DNA from: Pseudarthrobacter sp. PS3-L1 | GTDB taxonomy: Bacteria; Actinomycetota; Actinomycetes; Actinomycetales; Micrococcaceae | Length of the DNA: 64,000 bases | Direction: 5' to 3' | Assembly: GCF_030063285.1 (NCBI RefSeq) | Contig: NZ_JASISU010000003.1 | Location: 558,001-622,000, forward strand | In this document: positions 9,626 through 18,513 of the stretch, piece by piece | Position numbering within the stretch: the stretch's first letter is position 1 | How the letters are laid out: each line of letters opens with the position of its first letter | Notes under the pieces: model-generated | What the model saw: the letters and a program-made list of their open reading frames with translations, nothing else | What the model was told of the DNA's origin: nothing | Database searches by the model: none | Made by a program: the position numbers and the translations under genes

Positions 9626-10013
9626 CTCAACTGCCGGCGTCGTCCGCTCTGTCCACCCTGCACTGAGTAGTGCGGCTGTTTTTGGGTGGAATCTTCCGCG
9701 GAATATTCTGATTCTTCTCCTCAAGTCCTACCGCAAGGTGATTTCGCCCTTGTACGGGCAGGTCTGCAGATTTTTCCCCTCGTGCTCCGCATATGCCCTC
9801 GAAGCGGTCACCGTCCACGGTGCGGTTAAGGGAAGTTGGCTGGCAGCTCGCCGATTGGTGCGTTGCCATCCATGGAATGCTGGTGGTGTGGACCATGTCC
9901 CCGCTGGCAATAGGGTGTGGCCGGAAGGCCAGACCCCCACAATTGTTGTTATGAACAATCCGGATGTTTTCCGGGTTGTCCAGGCTGATGACGAAGGCCG
10001 CTCTGCGGCCTGA
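9618..10013 (+). CDS. yidD: Membrane protein insertion efficiency factor YidD
   Basis: 131 aa. The YidD core is clear: LLKSYRKVISPLYGQVCRFFPSCSAYALEAVTVHGAVKGSWLAARRLVRCHPWNAGGVDHVP, including the conserved cysteines and the CHPWNAGG motif. An amphipathic N-terminal helix probably sits on the inner membrane surface next to YidC. GTG at 9618 is preferred because AGGAGAGG lies just upstream; an earlier in-frame start at 9588 would run deep into rnpA. The C-terminal about 45 residues extend beyond the minimal family. It is followed 16 bp later by yidC. Confidence 0.93.
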   Translation: MADSTAGVVRSVHPALSSAAVFGWNLPRNILILLLKSYRKVISPLYGQVCRFFPSCSAYALEAVTVHGAVKGSWLAARRLVRCHPWNAGGVDHVPAGNRVWPEGQTPTIVVMNNPDVFRVVQADDEGRSAA

Positions 10014-10029
10014 CGACTAAGGGATACGT

Positions 10030-11013
10030 ATGGATTTCTTCACGACAATAATGTTCCCCTTCAAGTGGGTGGTCTCGATCATCATGATCGGGTTCCATGA
10101 AGGCCTTACCTTCATTGGGTTACCTGCAGCGAACGGCTGGACCTGGACTCTGTCCATTATTGGCCTCGTGTTGGTGATTCGTGCGCTGTTGATTCCAGTC
10201 TTCGTCAAGCAGATCAAAGCCCAGCGTGGAATGCAGCTCCTGCAGCCTGATCTCAAAAAGCTACAGGCCAAGTACAAGGGTAAAACAGACCAGTTGTCGC
10301 GACAGGCCATGGCGCAGGAGCAGATGGCCATGTACAAGAAGCACGGGACAAATCCGTTCTCGGCATGTTTGCCGATGCTGATCCAGATGCCGTTCTTTTT
10401 TGCTCTGTTCCAGGTGCTGTCAGGAATAACCAAGGCCAAGAACGATGGCACGGGCATTGGCGCTATGAGCCCCGAACAGGTCTTCCAGTTTGACGACTCA
10501 AGTATCTTTGGTGCCCCGTTGTCCGCTTCCCTTCTGCACGGGCTGCCTAACGACTCTGGTGACCAGGTTTCAGTTGTAATCCTCAGCATCATCATGATTC
10601 TTGCCATGACGGCGTCACAGTTCATTACACAGAAACAGATCATGGCCAAGAACATGTCTGAAGAAGCCATGGCGAGCCCGTTCATGCGTCAACAAAAAAT
10701 GATGCTTTACATCCTCCCCGTTGTGTTCGGTGTAGGCGGCATCAACTTCCCCATTGGTGTCCTCATCTACTGGACAACCACCAACCTCTGGACAATGGGC
10801 CAGCAGTTCTTCGTCATCCGGCGAATGCCAACCCCAGGGTCACCGGCTGCCAAAGCTCTCGCGGAGCGCCGTGCTGCAAAGGGGCTGCCGATGCTCTCTG
10901 CCCTGACCGGCAAGAAGGACGACGACGCCGAGGCAGCAGCTGCGGAAGCTGCAGCTGTGGCGGCGAAGACTCAGCGTGTCCAGCCGCAGCGTAAGAATAG
11001 GAAGAGCAAGTAA
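10030..11013 (+). CDS. yidC: Membrane protein insertase YidC
   Basis: 327 aa, the short Oxa1-like form of Gram-positive bacteria, which lacks the large periplasmic domain. Hydrophobic helices at the N-terminus, about 38-58, 113-133, 180-200 and 235-255 build the insertase. RALLIPVFVKQIKAQRGMQLLQPDLKKLQAKYKGK with the following NPFSACLPMLIQMPFFFALF are the hallmark cytoplasmic hairpin and core helices. The C-terminus is an Ala-rich then strongly basic tail (RVQPQRKNRKSK), as in ribosome-binding YidC tails. RBS AAGGGAT precedes the ATG. Its stop codon shares one base with the jag start. Confidence 0.96.
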   Translation: MDFFTTIMFPFKWVVSIIMIGFHEGLTFIGLPAANGWTWTLSIIGLVLVIRALLIPVFVKQIKAQRGMQLLQPDLKKLQAKYKGKTDQLSRQAMAQEQMAMYKKHGTNPFSACLPMLIQMPFFFALFQVLSGITKAKNDGTGIGAMSPEQVFQFDDSSIFGAPLSASLLHGLPNDSGDQVSVVILSIIMILAMTASQFITQKQIMAKNMSEEAMASPFMRQQKMMLYILPVVFGVGGINFPIGVLIYWTTTNLWTMGQQFFVIRRMPTPGSPAAKALAERRAAKGLPMLSALTGKKDDDAEAAAAEAAAVAAKTQRVQPQRKNRKSK

Positions 11014-11573
11014 TGCCTGCCGAAAGTACTGAAGTAGTTAGCGGTACGGAGGAGGGCGGGTTCCCTGTGGAGGCAGATGAACGAGAAAAGAATGAGGAAA
11101 ATCCGGCAACTCGACTCGAAGAAGAGGGCGACGTCGCTGCGGACTATCTGGAAGAACTCCTCGATATTGCGGACATCGATGGGGACATTGATATAGAGGT
11201 CAGGAACGGGCGAACCTATATTTCCATAGTGACGGAAGAAGAGTCTGCTGGCCTTGAAAATTTGGTGGGCGAGGACGGCGAGGTCCTTGAAGCCCTTCAG
11301 GAGTTGACGAGGCTGAGTGTCCTCTCTGCTACAGAGACGCGGTCCAGGCTTGTTCTGGATATCAATGGTTACCGCAAAGAACGTGCTGGTCATCTTCTCA
11401 GGGTCGCCGAGGAAGCCGCAGAGTCGGTCAAAGAGACAGGGACAGCAGTTAAGCTGCAGCCGATGAGTGCCTATGAGCGTAAAATTGTCCACGATGCAGT
11501 TGCCGATCTTGGATTAGTCAGTGAATCTGAGGGCGAAGGCGCCGGCCGCCACATCGTTGTCTCAGCGGAGTGA
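11013..11573 (+). CDS. jag: Jag/KhpB-type RNA-binding protein (KH + R3H)
   Basis: 186 aa. After an acidic leader of about 50 residues, a KH-like domain (LLDIADIDGDIDIEVRNGRTYISIV with GEDGEVLEALQELTRLS) is followed by an R3H domain. The key spacing Arg-x3-His appears as SAYERKIVHDAVADL, then GRHIVVSAE. The family binds RNA and affects cell shape and division in Gram-positives. As in other actinobacteria, the Jag_N domain is absent. The gene overlaps yidC by one base, and its own stop overlaps the rsmG start, so three genes are tightly coupled. Confidence 0.9.
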   Translation: MPAESTEVVSGTEEGGFPVEADEREKNEENPATRLEEEGDVAADYLEELLDIADIDGDIDIEVRNGRTYISIVTEEESAGLENLVGEDGEVLEALQELTRLSVLSATETRSRLVLDINGYRKERAGHLLRVAEEAAESVKETGTAVKLQPMSAYERKIVHDAVADLGLVSESEGEGAGRHIVVSAE

Positions 11574-12241
11574 ATGTGTCCGGAACAATGGTTGCCATTA
11601 CTGACGAAGAACACTCCGCAGCTCTTTCGATCTTCGGTGATCGACTGGGGTTGGCCCAGCGCTATGTTGAACACCTTGCTACCTCGGGAACTGAACGTGG
11701 GCTTATAGGTCCTCGTGAAATTCCTCGCCTCTGGAGTCGGCACGTCCTGAACTGCGCTGTTATCGAACGCGAGATCGCCCAGGGCAGCCAGGTTGCGGAT
11801 GTTGGCAGTGGTGCCGGACTCCCGGGACTTTGCCTGGCGATTGCCCGTCCCGATCTGGAATTGACGCTGATCGAACCGTTGGAGCGGCGTTGCATCTGGC
11901 TTCAGGAGGTCGTGGACGACCTAGCGCTCGACAACGTGAGTGTCATGCGAACACGTGCTGAGCTGGCCGTAGGTAAGATCTCAGCTGATGTGGTGACAGC
12001 CCGTGCAGTATCAGCGTTGACTAACCTCGCCGGGCTGACCATTCCCCTCCTTGGAGGTAAAGGCGTAGTGGTGGCTATCAAGGGACGCAGCGCGGCGGAC
12101 GAAATTGAAAAGGCCACAAAGGTGATCCGCAAGCTTGGGGGTCGCGAGACCACTGTGTTAACAGTTGGCGAGGGCCTCCTGGCTGAACCAACAACTGTTG
12201 TACGCATTGTGGTGGACAAAGCAACCAAAAAGTCCCGATGA
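11570..12241 (+). CDS. rsmG: 16S rRNA (guanine-N7) methyltransferase RsmG
   Basis: 223 aa, formerly GidB. It methylates G527 of 16S rRNA (E. coli numbering); loss of this activity gives low-level streptomycin resistance in several bacteria. SAM-binding motif I reads VADVGSGAGLPGLCLAIARPD (about residues 74-94), followed by LIEPLERRCIWLQEVV and the later VTARAVSALTNLA, a family marker. Start is GTG at 11570, overlapping the jag TGA by 4 bp; GTG at 11576 is an alternative. A gap of about 80 bp separates it from parA. Confidence 0.96.
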   Translation: MNVSGTMVAITDEEHSAALSIFGDRLGLAQRYVEHLATSGTERGLIGPREIPRLWSRHVLNCAVIEREIAQGSQVADVGSGAGLPGLCLAIARPDLELTLIEPLERRCIWLQEVVDDLALDNVSVMRTRAELAVGKISADVVTARAVSALTNLAGLTIPLLGGKGVVVAIKGRSAADEIEKATKVIRKLGGRETTVLTVGEGLLAEPTTVVRIVVDKATKKSR

Positions 12242-12320
12242 CCCTGTCCACAGTGTGTGGGCCCCAGCGGTTAGGCTAGTCAACGGAAGCAAAAAGCTGA
12301 ACGAGAGTGAGTGAGTCCCT

Positions 12321-13370
12321 GTGACCAGTAGCGAAGCCTCCACGCAACGGATACCGCCGTTCGTGTCCTTGGGTTCTGCGCGTTCAGCGTCTCCTGTTCC
12401 AGCGGTTTCAACTGCCAAGCAACCTAAAAAGGTTGATAGCAAGGCAGTAACCGCTCGTGTTTCACGTGAAACAAAAAAAGGTTCACTTGAGGCAATGGAT
12501 GAGTCCAGTCCCATCGCAAGGGAGCTTGCTCACGAGAACCGCCGCCGGGAACGGCTTGCGGGCAGATCCTTGCCGAAGCCTTCCGCGACGCGAACATTCA
12601 CAGTGTCGAACCAGAAGGGCGGGGTCGGGAAGACCACGACGACGGTCAACATTGCGGCTGCTCTGGCGTCGGCTGGTCTGCAGGTTCTGGTTATCGATAT
12701 AGACCCACAGGGTAATGCCTCGACAGCTCTCGGAATCGATCATCACGCAGACGTCGACAGTATCTACGATGTGCTGATCAACGATCTTCCGTTGGCCGAT
12801 GTCGTCGCCCCATGTCCGGACATCGGAAATCTGATCTGTGCGCCGGCTACTATCCACCTGGCTGGGGCTGAAATTGAGCTCGTATCGCTTGTTGCCCGTG
12901 AGCAGAGGTTGCGGAGGGCCATTGATGTCTATGCGAAGTTCCGGGCTACCGAAGGTCTCCCCCGGTTGGATTACATTTTTATCGATTGTCCGCCAAGTCT
13001 CGGCCTTCTTACCGTTAACGCATTCTGTGCAGCTAGTGAAGTGCTTATCCCTATCCAGTGTGAGTACTACGCACTAGAAGGATTGAGCCAGCTACTTAAA
13101 AATATCGAGATGATTCAAAAACATCTTAATGCCGATCTGGAAGTGTCCACAATCCTTCTCACGATGTATGACGGCCGAACCAATCTTGCTGCACAGGTTG
13201 CTGCCGAAGTACGTGAGCATTTCCCCAATGAGGTGCTGGCCGCCGTTGTACCCCGGTCGGTAAGGATTTCAGAGGCACCCAGCTATCAGCAGACGGTGAT
13301 GACCTACGACCCATCCTCAAGCGGAGCGCTGTCCTATTTGGAAGCCGCTTCTGAAATTGCCGAACGCTAA
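12321..13370 (+). CDS. parA: Chromosome-partitioning ATPase ParA
   Basis: Deviant Walker A ATPase that moves ParB-parS complexes. 349 aa from the GTG at 12321. The P-loop SNQKGGVGKTTTT is at about residues 97-108 and is preceded by a Ser/Pro/Lys-rich extension. IDIDPQGNASTALG, IDCPPSLGLLTVNA and the terminal ALSYLEAASEIAER are typical. The extension contains VSRET at residues 47-51, encoded by a perfect parS site. An internal ATG at 12495 would give 291 aa and leave that parS outside the gene; its AGG is only 2 nt away, so I keep 12321, but the start is not settled. Confidence 0.95.
   Translation: MTSSEASTQRIPPFVSLGSARSASPVPAVSTAKQPKKVDSKAVTARVSRETKKGSLEAMDESSPIARELAHENRRRERLAGRSLPKPSATRTFTVSNQKGGVGKTTTTVNIAAALASAGLQVLVIDIDPQGNASTALGIDHHADVDSIYDVLINDLPLADVVAPCPDIGNLICAPATIHLAGAEIELVSLVAREQRLRRAIDVYAKFRATEGLPRLDYIFIDCPPSLGLLTVNAFCAASEVLIPIQCEYYALEGLSQLLKNIEMIQKHLNADLEVSTILLTMYDGRTNLAAQVAAEVREHFPNEVLAAVVPRSVRISEAPSYQQTVMTYDPSSSGALSYLEAASEIAER
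12458..12473. other. parS site 1 (inside parA 5' region)
   Basis: Exact 16-bp palindrome TGTTTCACGTGAAACA, the universal ParB-binding centromere site. It lies in frame in the 5' end of parA (or just before it if the shorter start is used), encoding Val-Ser-Arg-Glu-Thr. Confidence 0.95.
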
Positions 13371-13436
13371 AACCTAGTCGATCTGACCTACTTAGGGCTG
13401 GGCACTGCCTGGCTCTTCCATCGGAGGGAATCCATC

Positions 13437-14648
13437 ATGAGCGAGAAGCGACGGGGCCTAGGCCGCGGTCTTGGCGCACTCATCCCCAGTTCGGCGCCCG
13501 TAGCGGGAACAACAGGTGGGGCAGCATCGCGACCCGTAGACCTGTTCTTCCCCGAAGGTAGGCGTAAGACAGACGACAAAGACAGCCCTGCGTCAGGTAC
13601 TTCAAATGCATCTGAGCCGCAGACTCCCCCAACGCCCGGAGGAACCAACGCATCAGAGATTCCTGAATCTTCTGATTCCTCGACGAAGAAGAAGACAGGT
13701 TCAAAGGAATCAAAAGCGGGTCCCGGGTCTCAGACACCGTCGGCTGCTTCAGCTGAACGTGTTGACTCTGATGGCGTGGAAAAGATCGTTGAAAATGTGG
13801 CCCAGGAGGAGACAACCGACCTGGTTGAGGTACCGGGAGCCAGGTTCGCCGAGATCTCAGTAGACTCCATCCACCCCAATAGGAAACAGCCCCGCTCTGT
13901 CTTTAATGAAGAGGACATGGCGGAATTGATTCACTCCGTCAAGGAAATTGGTGTCCTGCAGCCAATTGTTGTTCGTTTATCCACTGAAATCGGTGGAGAA
14001 CCCTATGAGTTGGTCATGGGTGAGCGTCGATGGAGGGCAGTTCAGGCCGCTGGCCTGGTAACAGTTCCGGCAATTGTTCGTGACACCAACGATGATGACC
14101 TTCTGCGGGATGCGCTCTTGGAAAACCTGCACAGGAGCCAGCTGAATCCATTGGAGGAGGCAGCTGCGTATCAGCAGCTGCTAGAAGACTTTGGTACCAC
14201 TCATGAGCAGCTCGCAGATCGTATTGGTCGTTCCCGGCCACAGGTATCAAACACCATCCGACTGCTCAGGCTGCCGGCTCTTGTTCAGCGGCGTGTTGCA
14301 GCAGGAGTGATTTCAGCTGGCCACGCAAGGGCCCTTCTATCCCTTCCTGACGCTGCAGCAATGGAGAGGCTGGCGCAGCGCATAGTTTCAGAGGGAATGT
14401 CTGTCAGGTCTACAGAAGAGGCCGCTGCTCTCTACCAGGAGCCCAGTAAGCAAGGGAAAGGTAACATTCCAAAGGCTGGGGCACGTCATGAGCGGCTGGA
14501 TTATTTGGCCTCTTCTCTATCTGACCGATTGGACACGAACGTAAAGATCTCCTTGGGAGTCCGTAAAGGGCGCGTGAGCATCGAATTTGCCAGCGTTGAG
14601 GACCTCAATCGGATAATGGAAGTTCTTGCGCCGGATTCCGATGGCTAA
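13437..14648 (+). CDS. parB: Chromosome-partitioning protein ParB
   Basis: CTP-dependent clamp that loads on parS and spreads along DNA. 403 aa. The N-terminal [17 protein letters not shown] is the ParA-interacting motif. A long low-complexity acidic/Ser-rich linker (about residues 20-135) is longer than in many ParBs. Then [12 protein letters not shown], the CTPase motif GERRWRA (195-201) and [14 protein letters not shown] follow, with a helix-turn-helix [23 protein letters not shown] and a C-terminal dimer domain. RBS GGAGGG is about 10 nt before the ATG. It is 66 bp downstream of parA and opens onto the parS-rich zone. Confidence 0.97.
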   Translation: MSEKRRGLGRGLGALIPSSAPVAGTTGGAASRPVDLFFPEGRRKTDDKDSPASGTSNASEPQTPPTPGGTNASEIPESSDSSTKKKTGSKESKAGPGSQTPSAASAERVDSDGVEKIVENVAQEETTDLVEVPGARFAEISVDSIHPNRKQPRSVFNEEDMAELIHSVKEIGVLQPIVVRLSTEIGGEPYELVMGERRWRAVQAAGLVTVPAIVRDTNDDDLLRDALLENLHRSQLNPLEEAAAYQQLLEDFGTTHEQLADRIGRSRPQVSNTIRLLRLPALVQRRVAAGVISAGHARALLSLPDAAAMERLAQRIVSEGMSVRSTEEAAALYQEPSKQGKGNIPKAGARHERLDYLASSLSDRLDTNVKISLGVRKGRVSIEFASVEDLNRIMEVLAPDSDG

Positions 14649-14672
14649 GTGCCAGAGCCGTTATGTGGCATA

Positions 14673-14688
14673 TGTTTCACGTGAAACG
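14673..14688. other. parS site 2
   Basis: TGTTTCACGTGAAACG: the 14-bp core GTTTCACGTGAAAC is exact and one outer base is changed. It lies 25 bp after the parB stop. Confidence 0.93.
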
Positions 14689-14712
14689 GTTAGGCCTGCG
14701 ACTCCATGTGGA

Positions 14713-14812
14713 GATCGTTCGTCCCTTGTGGTGATTGTTCGTCCCTTGTGGTGATCGTTCGTCCCTTGTGGTGATCGTTCGTCCCCTGTGGTGATCGTTC
14801 GTCCCCTGTGGT
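14713..14812 (+). repeat. Five-copy 20-bp tandem repeat
   Basis: Five head-to-tail 20-bp units of the form GATCGTTCGTCCCTTGTGGT at 14713, 14733, 14753, 14773 and 14793. Copy 2 has one C-to-T change; copies 4 and 5 have CCCC in place of CCCT. The last copy can fold with the following GGACGA at 14816-14821 into a small hairpin. There are no spacers, so it is a minisatellite and not a CRISPR array. It starts 24 bp after parS site 2. Confidence 0.95.
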
Positions 14813-15644
14813 GACGGACGAGGGAGTATTGGACGCCTAAATTCGTGGCGAGGCAGATTTGTGAGATTCCTTTGACGTTTTTTGTCTGAATCCCAGGAAT
14901 GTAGATGATGCGAAGTGCATGGTTGTGCCTTGCCAAATCTAAATTGACGCATCAAATATCTGGTCGTGACACGTTGACTGTTCGCCGGTGCAGCGTGGCC
15001 ATGGCTAGCTGGGCCGATATTGTTCATCCTAGGCATGATTCGTTGTTGTGAACCGGTAGCCCTTTTGTTGCCTTTCGGTATGGACAGTGTGATCAATCGC
15101 TAGCACTAAGGGGCGCGTTCGTTTGCATGCCTAGTTGGGGTTCAGGAGCTTGTGTGGCGACGTATGTGTGTAGTCCTATCACTACCCTTTTGTGGGCTCT
15201 TATAGAGGCTCCAGAGTTGCTCGAACCCTAGAACCTATTGCTGGGCACTGCAGCAAGGAGCATGGACGGTAGCGCCTTGACATACGTATTTTGGGCAATC
15301 TGCATCATTACCCACCAGCTTGTTTCCCCCGGGCGTGATGTCTGCGGAATACCTCGAACGCAAAGTGACTGGAGGATGTCACCAATCCATCTCGAAGCAA
15401 GATGTTGTACTTGGGGAATGGTGTAGGTCGTTGCGATGGTTGGTGAAAGAGATCAAGCCAGGAGCGGACAGCCCTTTTCCTTAAATCTTCCCTAAGATCC
15501 TGGGTATTGGCGTGATTTATCAGATTCCCATGCATTTGTGGATTGTGAATGACTATCAGTGAATCATGTTCTACAGCCTACTTGTTTGTCCGGGGGCCGA
15601 GCTGGGTGTGGATCGACCAAGAATGTCATTGCTAATAGCTGTCT

Positions 15645-15660
15645 TGTTTCACGTGAAACA
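15645..15660. other. parS site 3
   Basis: Exact TGTTTCACGTGAAACA. It lies 142 bp before parS site 4, the closest pair in the window. Confidence 0.95.
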
Positions 15661-15801
15661 AGTATGGTTCGAGCTGGCGTTCTGCGGGGTTCTGTACATT
15701 TGTGGCGCCAATTTTTTTTCAGTTGGGGACAGAATCCCTGGCGGCAATTCCATCTTTGTGGTTTGATCACCTACGTAGTCTTTACACCGCTGAATCTCAG
15801 G

Positions 15802-15817
15802 TGTTTCACGTGAAACT
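15802..15817. other. parS site 4
   Basis: TGTTTCACGTGAAACT: exact 14-bp core with one outer mismatch. Confidence 0.93.
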
Positions 15818-16170
15818 TGTCGTTGAGCGCGCAAGTGTATGGGTGACACTGCCTCTGCATTGGAGACATCTCCTCGTTGATTTTGAGCGGGATATCCTTC
15901 GGGGACCAAAGGGAGATGCGCCGAACCAGAGAGTGCTGGTTCTACTGCGGCAGGAATTCGGGAAGAGTGTCTCGGTATCTACAGTGACGGCGTCGTGAGG
16001 GTGCTGGAGTCCTCCTCCGGCCAGGGCCATCCTACAAATGCAGCTTGTGTGTGGTTGGCCCGTTGAACTATGACTTCATGCATGTTCATCGTCGATGGAA
16101 TGCCCGGCTCGTGGTTTTTCACTACAGACGAAGTCATGAGGAACTACCGTAGATCGTTAACTAGATTGGC

Positions 16171-16570
16171 TGTGGATAAGAAGGATTGTGACTGTGCATA
16201 ACCGATGGGATATTGTTCATTGGTCTATGTCGGGTACGGATTGCCGATACTTGTTTCCGAGCTGCACATGAGGACTTTCTTGGTTCGATGAACTGCCGAC
16301 TGCGATCGGTGCAAGGGTTGGTTTGTGATGAGGCTGGTAGCTGCGTCAATTTTCTCCCACATTCACCTGGTTCCAAAGGAATTTAGGTTGATTACGGGCG
16401 GATTCGCTCTGTGTGGGTTGCTGCTCGCAGTTCTCAACTTCCCCGCGGAGCGCAGTGTCGGGTTGGTAAATACTTGCAGTGGCGCAGGGTGCAGTCTGTA
16501 GCCTGACAGGCGGCAATGAATGTGTGCTGTGGATATCGCTGTGGATAAGCGGGAACGGATCTGTGGATAT
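16171..16570. other. DnaA-box cluster inside the parS zone
   Basis: Exact boxes TGTGGATAA at 16171-16179 and 16540-16548. Related boxes: TGTGCATAA at 16193-16201, TGTGGATAT at 16528-16536 and 16562-16570. All have the same orientation, and the last three start 12 and 22 bp apart. No gene accounts for this conservation, and the site is about 8 kb from dnaA. A role in DnaA titration or in linking initiation to segregation is inference. Confidence 0.6.
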
Positions 16571-16965
16571 CGGACGGACTTTTTGGCATTTCTATGGGCT
16601 TGGTCCAACAGGAACTCACCCAGACAGACCTCCGAGCCATTGGGATTGCATGATCGAATTGGGCCGCGTTGCTGAACTTGAGATCGCGCGCTGGCGTGAC
16701 CCAATATTGGCGTTTCGAGCCCGGTATGACTCCACGCGACGGGGTCGACTGTGTCTATACTCCAATTGCAGTCAACACCCTGGTCAATCCGGCATCATAG
16801 AATCGGAGCGCATGGGGTGTCTGGACTCTGCCCGGGATTTTTCTCACCAATCCACGTAGTGTGAAGGCCTGGTTCAGGTGGATGCTTATGTTCGAGCTGC
16901 TTTTGCTGGTGATGGGAAGCCAGCGACTCGTCAAGGTGTAGAAGTTTTGCAATAACGCACAAGAA

Positions 16966-16981
16966 TGTTTCACGGGAAACA
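16966..16981. other. Degenerate parS site 5
   Basis: TGTTTCACGGGAAACA: one central base differs from the consensus (T to G), breaking the palindrome. It is spaced like the other sites, so it may be a weak or decaying ParB site. Confidence 0.7.
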
Positions 16982-17426
16982 TTGATGCCGTAGACCACTG
17001 GCTTGTCCTACCCAATTTATTTGGCATGTTGCAATATTGCCAGTGTAGGCAGCCCATCATCTGGATGTTTCGGGCCGCTCCAACCCACGAGAGGCCTGAG
17101 GGTGCTGTTGGGTTGCCGCCAGGGGTCTGGAAGTATTCCGGGACGTTGATGACCCGTGTGCACTCCTTGGACAGGCTACGGTCGCCGTGCTCCCGAAAAG
17201 AATAGAGGTGAGTGAGATGTAGTTTGAGACAGTGGTTGGCGTGCTTGCGTACTCTCCCCCTCATCTGGCTCACTCATAGGCTGGTCTCGTATTCTTGTTT
17301 TTTGTGATCGACTTAGCCGTTCATAATTTCAAGCAGCGGATGTTGCGTTGGATATCGGGTGGATGGATCTGGGAAGGAAGCCAGGGTCAGGTATGTTGCG
17401 CACCGTCTACTTGTGATGGATTTGAA

Positions 17427-17442
17427 TGTTTCACGTGAAACC
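17427..17442. other. parS site 6
   Basis: TGTTTCACGTGAAACC: exact 14-bp core with one outer mismatch. Confidence 0.93.
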
Positions 17443-17787
17443 AGAGCGGCCGAATAGCCGTGAAGTGCTAAGCATCAGTAAGTTTTGAGCACTTTGTGAC
17501 TCGGCAGGGCAGCAGATCTGGCAGCCCTTTAGGCTCCTCAGTGCGCTCTACATCGCATCAGATGGTTCGCAAGGGTCCTGAAGTTCGAAGTTTATGTGGA
17601 TTCCGGGCTTCCTCAGGAAAGTTTCGACCAAATGTTGCTGAAGTAGTGTCGTTGACATTTTGATGGAGAGGTAAGCCTGAGTATCAAAAACCGGTGGGAC
17701 CTGTTTGGATGAACAGGGGATCCTGAGCATGAGGCAGGCTGCGTTCCTTGTCGGGCTGCTTGGGGACAATGGAGCCTCATTCTGGTA

Positions 17788-17803
17788 TGTTTCACGTGAA
17801 ACA
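17788..17803. other. parS site 7
   Basis: Exact TGTTTCACGTGAAACA in the gene-free zone. Confidence 0.95.
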
Positions 17804-18115
17804 GGTCCACAGGTTGAACCGCCTGCCGGTTCATGAGATTGTAGTCATCGCATGGCGGTTCCAGGGCAGAACCCCTTAGTGACCACCTTGCGTCTGAGTA
17901 TTGCTTCGGGTGAGCCAGAATAAGGTGTCGCCGGAATGGACCTGTACTAGGACACTGTCCGCCTCCCTTAGGTGGCTTTCAACAGGCGAGCTCTAAACTA
18001 CGTACTAGGTTGCCGGCGTATCCGAGGAAAGTCGAAACGGCATACCGTACGTGCTTGATCACCCCTGGTTATGGCTCACAGAGGTTTGCGCATTCTTCCA
18101 CGCGAATGAGTACCT

Positions 18116-18139
18116 GTGGTGTTTCACGTGAAACACCAC
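18116..18139. other. parS site 8 within a 24-bp perfect palindrome
   Basis: The exact 16-bp site at 18120-18135 is extended by four further matching bases on each arm (GTGG... and ...CCAC), giving 24 bp of perfect dyad symmetry. It is the most symmetric parS here and the one nearest trxA. Confidence 0.95.
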
Positions 18140-18444
18140 CTTGACGATGGGAATTATCCGAAGGGATGTCCCGAAATTCTCTTGGCGTAACGGGAGAAAC
18201 TGTGGTGTCTGGCGGTAGCAACTCCCGTGAACCGTGCACGGCACTGTAGGTAGTTGTGCAAGTCACCCTTTCGGGTTGTTATGTGACCTGAATATTCCCC
18301 ACATCCCGTGACGTGCCACGGAGCTTGTTTTTCATTTTCAGATGGCCCGCACAAACGCCGGAGGTACGGTCCGGAGGCGATAGCTCACGGAGGGCAGTTG
18401 GCAGCGTGTCCAGCGAACCGAGGATTCGGCCATGACATTTGTGC

Positions 18445-18484
18445 AAAAAAAGAGGACTTCAGGTTGGTACCTGAAGCCCTCTCT
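18445..18484 (-). terminator. Rho-independent terminator of trxB-trxA
   Basis: Read on the minus strand: an AGAGGGCTTCAGGT arm, a short loop, the matching ACCTGAAGTCCTCT arm, then a run of seven T. A strong stem with a U-tract about 30 bp after the trxA stop marks the end of the thioredoxin transcript and the right border of the gene-free zone. Confidence 0.92.
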
Positions 18485-18513
18485 TAAGCTCGCTGGCGAG
18501 CGTCGGTCCCTAC

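Larger units (their letters stand above)
14649..18444. other. 3.8-kb gene-free, parS-rich centromere-like region
   Basis: Between parB and the trxA terminator I find no credible gene on either strand. Open frames lack ribosome sites and protein-family features, and several are punctuated by parS sites translated as VSRET or FHVK. The stretch is visibly poorer in G+C than its neighbours. It contains parS or parS-like sites at 14673, 15645, 15802, 16966, 17427, 17788 and 18120, a 5 x 20-bp tandem repeat at 14713, and DnaA boxes at 16171 and 16540 with weaker ones around them. It probably acts as the ParB loading zone; part could be decayed genes. Confidence 0.75.

Noticed and set aside
14713..14812. 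CRISPR-like direct repeats
   Set aside because: Units abut with no spacers and no cas genes lie nearby; it is a minisatellite.
14677..15096. Long minus-strand reading frames with repeated HHKGRTITTRDERSPQ
   Set aside because: They are the translated 20-bp tandem repeat, shift between frames and have no ribosome site or family features.
15702..15998. Plus-strand reading frame ending ...VDFERDILRGPKGDAPNQRVLVLLRQEFGKSVSVSTVTAS
   Set aside because: The end looks protein-like, but the frame is crossed by a parS site, lacks a ribosome site and I recognise no family. It could be a gene remnant; not called.
16479..17273. Overlapping open frames on both strands in the parS zone
   Set aside because: Low-complexity residues with no start signal; the DnaA-box and parS sites lie inside, so I treat the region as non-coding.
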